From Terriglobales bacterium (GTDB taxonomy: Bacteria > Acidobacteriota > Terriglobia > Terriglobales > Acidobacteriaceae): a stretch of DNA of 64,000 nt. The notes beneath the pieces are model-generated. The model ran no database searches, was not told the DNA's origin, and was given only the letters and a program-made list of their open reading frames with translations. This document shows, in pieces, positions 59,739-64,000 of this stretch. The stretch lies in the NCBI GenBank assembly GCA_016185365.1, contig JACPNP010000018.1, positions 1 to 64,000 on the forward strand, read 5' to 3'. How positions within the stretch are numbered: position 1 is the first letter of the stretch; every line of letters begins with the position of its first letter. Position numbers and translations under genes: made by a program.

Positions 59739-60016
59739 ACCCCGCTACGCGCCCAGCGCACGAAGCGCTTATGCACGCTCTTGTACTTGCCATAACGCTC
59801 CGGCAGATCCTCCCAGCGTGCCCCGGAGCGCAGCATCCACAGCACGCCATTGACAAACACACGGTTATCGACCGCCGTCCGCCCCACCGTCTCTTTCCGC
59901 CCAGGCAGCAAGTCCTTGATCCGATCCCACTGTGCTTCTGTCAGTTCGTAGCGGCTCGCCATACCGCTATTTCACCCCCAGCCCGCAGATTGGCCAAGTC
60001 TATATGTCGATACGCC
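59257..60016 (-). mobile_element. IS5 superfamily (IS427-like) insertion sequence, ~760 bp
   Basis: Perfect 15-bp terminal inverted repeats GGCGTATCGACATAT, CTAG on both flanks, two overlapping transposase ORFs. Confidence 0.9.
59588..59962 (-). CDS. IS427-like transposase OrfA
   Basis: YELTEAQWDRIKDLLPGRK...VLWMLRSGARWEDLPERYGKYKSVHKRFVRW. Confidence 0.9.
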   Translation of the reverse strand: MASRYELTEAQWDRIKDLLPGRKETVGRTAVDNRVFVNGVLWMLRSGARWEDLPERYGKYKSVHKRFVRWARSGVWERVFAALVKDRRNQYLMLDSTIVKAHQQAATGRKKGAATRLWGVAEED

Positions 60017-60020
60017 CTAG

Positions 60021-60632
60021 GTGGGTGACGATGATCGAAGTAAGTCCGAGTTGCCGGTGCAGTTGCTCGATCAGGCCGAAGACGCGTTGCGCGGTCGCGG
60101 TATCGAGATCGCCTGTGGGCTCGTCCGCCAGCAGGAGCCTGGGGCCGGTGATCAGGGCGCGAGCCAGGGCCACGCGCTGCTGCTCGCCGCCGGAGAGTTC
60201 CCCGGTGCGATGGTCGGCGCGGTCGGAAAGTCCGACCTTGTCCAGCCACTCCCCGGCGGACTGCAAGGCGGCCTGCTTCGCGCCATTGCGCATCAGCAGC
60301 GGCATGGCCACGTTCTCCTGCGCGGTGAATTCAGGAAGCAAGTAGTGAAACTGCCAGACGTAACCGATCCGCCGGCTGCGAAAATCGCTGGCGGCGTCAC
60401 CGTGCAAGCCGTGAACGGCGGTGTCCTCGAAATGGATCTCACCGGCCGTGGGATGGTCCAGCGCGCCGAGCAGGTGCAGCAGCGTGCTCTTGCCACAGCC
60501 GGATTCGCCGATGATGGCCAGCATCTCTCCGGCGGGGACTTGGAATGAGAGATCGTCGAACAGCACAAGCTCCTGCCGGCCAGTGCGGAAGACCTTTTTT
60601 AGATGACTGACGCTAAGCAGAGGTGAGGTCAT
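60021..60632 (-). pseudogene. lolD: LolD-like ABC transporter ATPase, 3' truncated at the IS junction
   Basis: GESGCGKSTLLHLLGALD, LSGGEQQRVALARAL, TSIIVTH then IS sequence (LGRIDI*). Confidence 0.88.
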
Positions 60633-61180
60633 CGGCGGCCTCCACTCGCCTGCATCCACGGCGGACGCTTTTTCGCAACTCTTGCGAACACCGGGCAGGA
60701 TTCCTTGTGGGCGCCGGACAGGTAGCCGGTGCTCAAAAGGAATTCACCCGTGATCTCACCGCCGGTGAAACGAAACGTCTGTTGAAAAAGCTTGACCCAA
60801 TTCTCTTTCGGGAGCGGATGCTGCGCGTCCAGCCACTTGGCGAAAGAGCCGTTCTGATCGCGCAGATCGAGGATGCGGCGGGCGTTCTCGATGGCGGCAT
60901 CCACCTTGAGCCGGTTGCGGATGATGCCGGAGTCCGCCAGCAGACGGGCGTGGTCGCGCGCGCCGTAACCGGCCACGCGTTCCAGGGAAAAGTCATGGTA
61001 GGCGCGGCGAAAGTTCTCGCGCTTGGCCAGGATGGTGAGCCAGCTGAGCCCGGCTTGATTGATCTCCAGCACGAGGCGCTCGAATAGCTCGTCATCCCCG
61101 CGCAGCGGGAAGCCGTATTCCCGGTCGTGATAAGGGCCGTGGAGCGGGTGGCCGCGGGCGACATCGCAATAGGAACTCAT
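60629..61180 (-). CDS. tag: DNA-3-methyladenine glycosylase I
   Basis: YHDREYGFPLRGDDELFERLVLEINQAGLSWLTILAKRENFRRAY. Confidence 0.93.
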   Translation of the reverse strand: MSSYCDVARGHPLHGPYHDREYGFPLRGDDELFERLVLEINQAGLSWLTILAKRENFRRAYHDFSLERVAGYGARDHARLLADSGIIRNRLKVDAAIENARRILDLRDQNGSFAKWLDAQHPLPKENWVKLFQQTFRFTGGEITGEFLLSTGYLSGAHKESCPVFARVAKKRPPWMQASGGRR

Positions 61181-61208
61181 CTCAGGTTACATCGTATAAT
61201 GCGGCAGT

Positions 61209-61436
61209 ATGATCAGGCATCTCACAAAGCTCGGGGATGATTGGGCGTTAGTATTTGACCGGGAAATGTTGCGCCGGCTTAACGTGAGCGGAGAAACCCC
61301 TCTTGAAGTGACGGAGGAAGGCCGCTTCGTGCTGATCGCTCCGGCGGAGAGCGGCAGCGAGGGGGCGAGATTCCGCGAGGCCTTCGCGCGCGTGAAGGAA
61401 AAGTATGCTGAGGCGCTTGAGCGGCTTGCGAAGTGA
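61209..61436 (+). CDS. AbrB/MazE-like antitoxin
   Basis: TKLGDDWALVFDREMLRRLNVSGETPLEVTEEGRFVLIAPA; overlaps a doc-like gene. Confidence 0.75.
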   Translation: MIRHLTKLGDDWALVFDREMLRRLNVSGETPLEVTEEGRFVLIAPAESGSEGARFREAFARVKEKYAEALERLAK

Positions 61437-61827
61437 CGCCAGAGCCGATCTTTCTCAGTCTCAGTCAGGTGATGGAGATCCATAGTGATCTGATCGCCAC
61501 ATTCGGGGGCATGTCGGGTCTGCGAGACTCCGCGCTCCTTCTTTCCGCGCTTGCCATGCCGATGGCGACCTACGAAGGGGCCTATCTTCATTCCGATAGT
61601 CCCGAAATGGCTACGGCTATCTTTTTCATATCGTAAAGAACCACCCCTTTCTTGACGGGAACAAGAGGACGGCCGCGGCTACCGCACTTACCTTTCTACT
61701 GCTGAATGGATGGGAATCCACATTCACGAACCAACAAGTGGAAGAGGTCGTGCTCAAAGTTGCGGAAGGAAGCATATCCAAGAGTGACTTGATCTCCATC
61801 GTGCGCGCTCACCTGAGATCGATCTGA
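61433..61827 (+). pseudogene. doc: Doc/Fic-family toxin with an internal frameshift
   Basis: First frame LSLSQVMEIHSDLIATFGGMSGLRDSALLLSALAMP...; Fic motif HPFLDGNKRTAAATALTFLLLNGWE continues in another frame. Confidence 0.85.
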
Positions 61828-61828
61828 A

Positions 61829-63106
61829 TCATTCATAGCGCAAAGCCTCCGCCGGCAGGACCTTCGCGGCCGAATACGAGGGATAGATGGTTGCCAGGAA
61901 CGAGATGACCAGCGCCACGGCCGAGACCACAAGTCCATCGAGCAAGCGCGGCGCGAAGGGCACGTAGTCGATGGAGTAGACCTCGGCGGAAAGTGTGATC
62001 AATTTGTAATGTCCCCCGGCCCAGGCGCCCAGATAGCCCAGCCCGAGTCCCAGCAGGGTCCCCACCACCCCGATGAGCAGGCCCTGCGCGATGAAGATAT
62101 TCCGCACCTGCGCTTGGCGCGCGCCCATCGACATCAGTACAGCGATGTCGCGAGTCTTTTCCATCACCATCATGATGAGTGAGATCAAAATATTCAGCGC
62201 GGCCACCATCACGATCAATCCGATGGTGATGAGCGTGACCACGCGTTCCAGCCGCAGCGCGCGGAACAGCGCCTGGTTCTGGTCCATCCAGCTGGTGGAC
62301 TGGAAGCCGGGACCGGCCCTGGCCTCTAACTGGCGGCCGATCTCGCCGGCAAGGTATAGGTCATCGAGTTTGAATTCGAGCACACTGACCACGTCACCCA
62401 GGCCGAATAGCCGTTGCGCGTCGGAGAGCCGGGTGAAGGCCCAGGCGGTGTCGTAATCGTAGAAACCGCTTTGAAAGATTCCAACCACCTTGAACCGCAC
62501 ATACTTCGGCACTAGGCCGAACGGAGTCAACTCGCCTTGCGGGCTGGTGACCAGCACCACCGAGCCGACGGTGGCGCCCAACTCCTGGGCCAGGTCCTTG
62601 CCGAGTACGATCGGCGCCAGCGCCGGCGCGGGAGCATCGGATGAGGAGCCTTCGAGCGGTTGCAGCATGGTCTCCGCGGGAGCGCGCAGCGGATCAGCCG
62701 ATCCGAAACGGATGGTGTTGAGCAAACCGCTCACACGGTCTTCCATCTCCGGGAGGACGCCTTTGAGCACCACACCCCGGGCCCGCGCGCCACGCGAGAC
62801 CAAGACCTGTTCGTAGATCGCGGGCGCGGCCGCCAGCACATGGGGTCCGTGCTGCAGGGCCGCCAATCTCTCGCGCCAGTCTTTAATGCCGTTGTTCTCC
62901 ACCTTGAGCAGGCTGACGTGGGGCGTGGAGCCGAGAAGCCGCTGTTGCAGGTCCTGGCGGAACCCGTTGTTGATGGCCAGGGCGATGATCAGGGAAGCCA
63001 CGCCTGCCGCCACGCCAATGACCGAGATGCCGGTGATGACGCCGATGACGGCTTGCCGCCGTTTCGCGCGGAGATACCGTGCGGCGATGAAGAGTTCGAA
63101 GCGCAC
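61829..63106 (-). CDS. lolC: Lipoprotein-releasing system permease LolC/LolE
   Basis: RFELFIAARYLRAKRRQAVIGVITGISVIGVAAGVASLIIALAINNGFR; MVMEKTRDIAVLMSMGA. Confidence 0.93.
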   Translation of the reverse strand: MRFELFIAARYLRAKRRQAVIGVITGISVIGVAAGVASLIIALAINNGFRQDLQQRLLGSTPHVSLLKVENNGIKDWRERLAALQHGPHVLAAAPAIYEQVLVSRGARARGVVLKGVLPEMEDRVSGLLNTIRFGSADPLRAPAETMLQPLEGSSSDAPAPALAPIVLGKDLAQELGATVGSVVLVTSPQGELTPFGLVPKYVRFKVVGIFQSGFYDYDTAWAFTRLSDAQRLFGLGDVVSVLEFKLDDLYLAGEIGRQLEARAGPGFQSTSWMDQNQALFRALRLERVVTLITIGLIVMVAALNILISLIMMVMEKTRDIAVLMSMGARQAQVRNIFIAQGLLIGVVGTLLGLGLGYLGAWAGGHYKLITLSAEVYSIDYVPFAPRLLDGLVVSAVALVISFLATIYPSYSAAKVLPAEALRYE

Positions 63107-63246
63107 CGCTAGCAGGATAAATCAGAAGCGGGGAAAGATGGCCGGAACAGTATGCTGATATTCACGGTAGGCGTGCACCGCTAGCAGGATAAATCAGAAG
63201 CGGGGAAAGATGGCCGGAACAGTATGCTGATATTCACGGTAGGCGT
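63103..63246. repeat. Perfect 72-bp x2 tandem direct duplication
   Basis: GCACCGCTAGCAGGATAAATCAGAAGCGGGGAAAGATGGCCGGAACAGTATGCTGATATTCACGGTAGGCGT occurs twice with no mismatch. Confidence 0.97.
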
Positions 63247-63769
63247 CGCCGAATCTCTGGACCAACTCTTTTTCCTCAAAATGGACCATGAGTGCGCCTG
63301 TGATGATGCCAAAGGACCAGAGCGCGTAGTGGGCGAGTGTTCCGCCGGCCGCGGTCCATGCGGTCATCATCAAGAAATGTCCTGAATAAATAGGATGGCG
63401 CACCTTCTGGCGCAAGCCGGTGGTGACCAGCACCTGAGGATGCTCCTCCGGTCTGACTTCCGCCTGGCCGATGAGTTGCGCGCGCGTGAATCCGGGACGC
63501 GTCTGCCGATAGATGTAGAGACCGGGAATCGCCATCACCAAAGCTGCCAGCGACGACCAAGGCGTGGCATACACCAGCCGATCGAGCAAGGGCCACGTAG
63601 CCAGCGCCGCAAGGACCACGGAGCCCAGCCAGATCGATCCGAGCATCGGCATCACCGCGCCCTTGCGTCCCCGCCAAAAACCGGGAAACGGATGGATCAC
63701 CAGCCAGTAGACGGGAATGGTCGCGTACACCGCGACGAACAGCCATGAAACGCCCCGCAGGATGTTCAC
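63194..63769 (-). CDS. Isoprenylcysteine carboxyl methyltransferase-like membrane protein
   Basis: TTGLRQKVRHPIYSGHFLMMTAW...HFEEKELVQRFGDAYREYQHTVPAIFPRF. Confidence 0.85.
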   Translation of the reverse strand: MNILRGVSWLFVAVYATIPVYWLVIHPFPGFWRGRKGAVMPMLGSIWLGSVVLAALATWPLLDRLVYATPWSSLAALVMAIPGLYIYRQTRPGFTRAQLIGQAEVRPEEHPQVLVTTGLRQKVRHPIYSGHFLMMTAWTAAGGTLAHYALWSFGIITGALMVHFEEKELVQRFGDAYREYQHTVPAIFPRF

Positions 63770-63775
63770 GGCCCT

Positions 63776-64000
63776 CTATTTCACCACCACTTTGGCAGTG
63801 CCCACATTGTCGAAACGGTCAAGCACGCGGACCACGATGGTGTGCTCGGTACTGAGTTCCGCATCGCCACCCGTTGGCGGGGCAGGGGGCAGGGGAGCGG
63901 TGAAGTCGTAATCTTCGGCCGGATGGTCGGAGATCTGGCCGACCGGCTCGACGAATTGCCACTCGCCGGCGTCGATCGAGTATTCCGCGCGCTGGATGCT
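63776..64000 (-). CDS. C-terminal part of a hypothetical protein running off the window
   Basis: Open minus-strand frame SIQRAEYSIDAGEWQFVEPVGQISDHPAEDYDF...TEHTIVVRVLDRFDNVGTAKVVVK*. Confidence 0.65.
   Translation of the reverse strand, partial: SIQRAEYSIDAGEWQFVEPVGQISDHPAEDYDFTAPLPPAPPTGGDAELSTEHTIVVRVLDRFDNVGTAKVVVK

Overview
The window looks like an ordinary chromosomal stretch of a GC-rich acidobacterium-like genome (lineage is inferred from gene content and style, not tested). It carries mostly housekeeping genes: trxA, beta-oxidation enzymes, ribH-nusB, alaS-recX, a TonB-like protein, mutY, msbA, gmk-rpoZ-coaBC-udg-priA, lolC/lolD and three tRNAs. The more unusual content is non-coding or rearranged. 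(1) An IS200-like/RAYT-type Y1 transposase lies between inverted triple-hairpin arrays, and two further ~185-250 bp composite hairpin arrays at ~0 and ~36 kb are reverse complements of each other in architecture. (2) A candidate ~80 nt structured RNA (promoter plus three hairpins ending in an intrinsic terminator) sits upstream of a TRIC/UPF0126 gene. (3) A 37-nt motif is shared by the region upstream of a PEP-CTERM gene and an orphan intergenic site. (4) A palindromic element is inserted in frame in priA, with a relative at a truncated fossil of a 3-hydroxyacyl-CoA dehydrogenase gene. (5) An IS427-like element joins two different truncated genes (M50 protease and lolD). (6) A doc toxin gene is frameshifted. 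(7) A perfect 72-bp tandem duplication lies at the lolC start. (8) A lumazine synthase has an extra N-terminal domain and a substitution at the usual catalytic-His column. All family assignments come from reading motifs; no database search was run.
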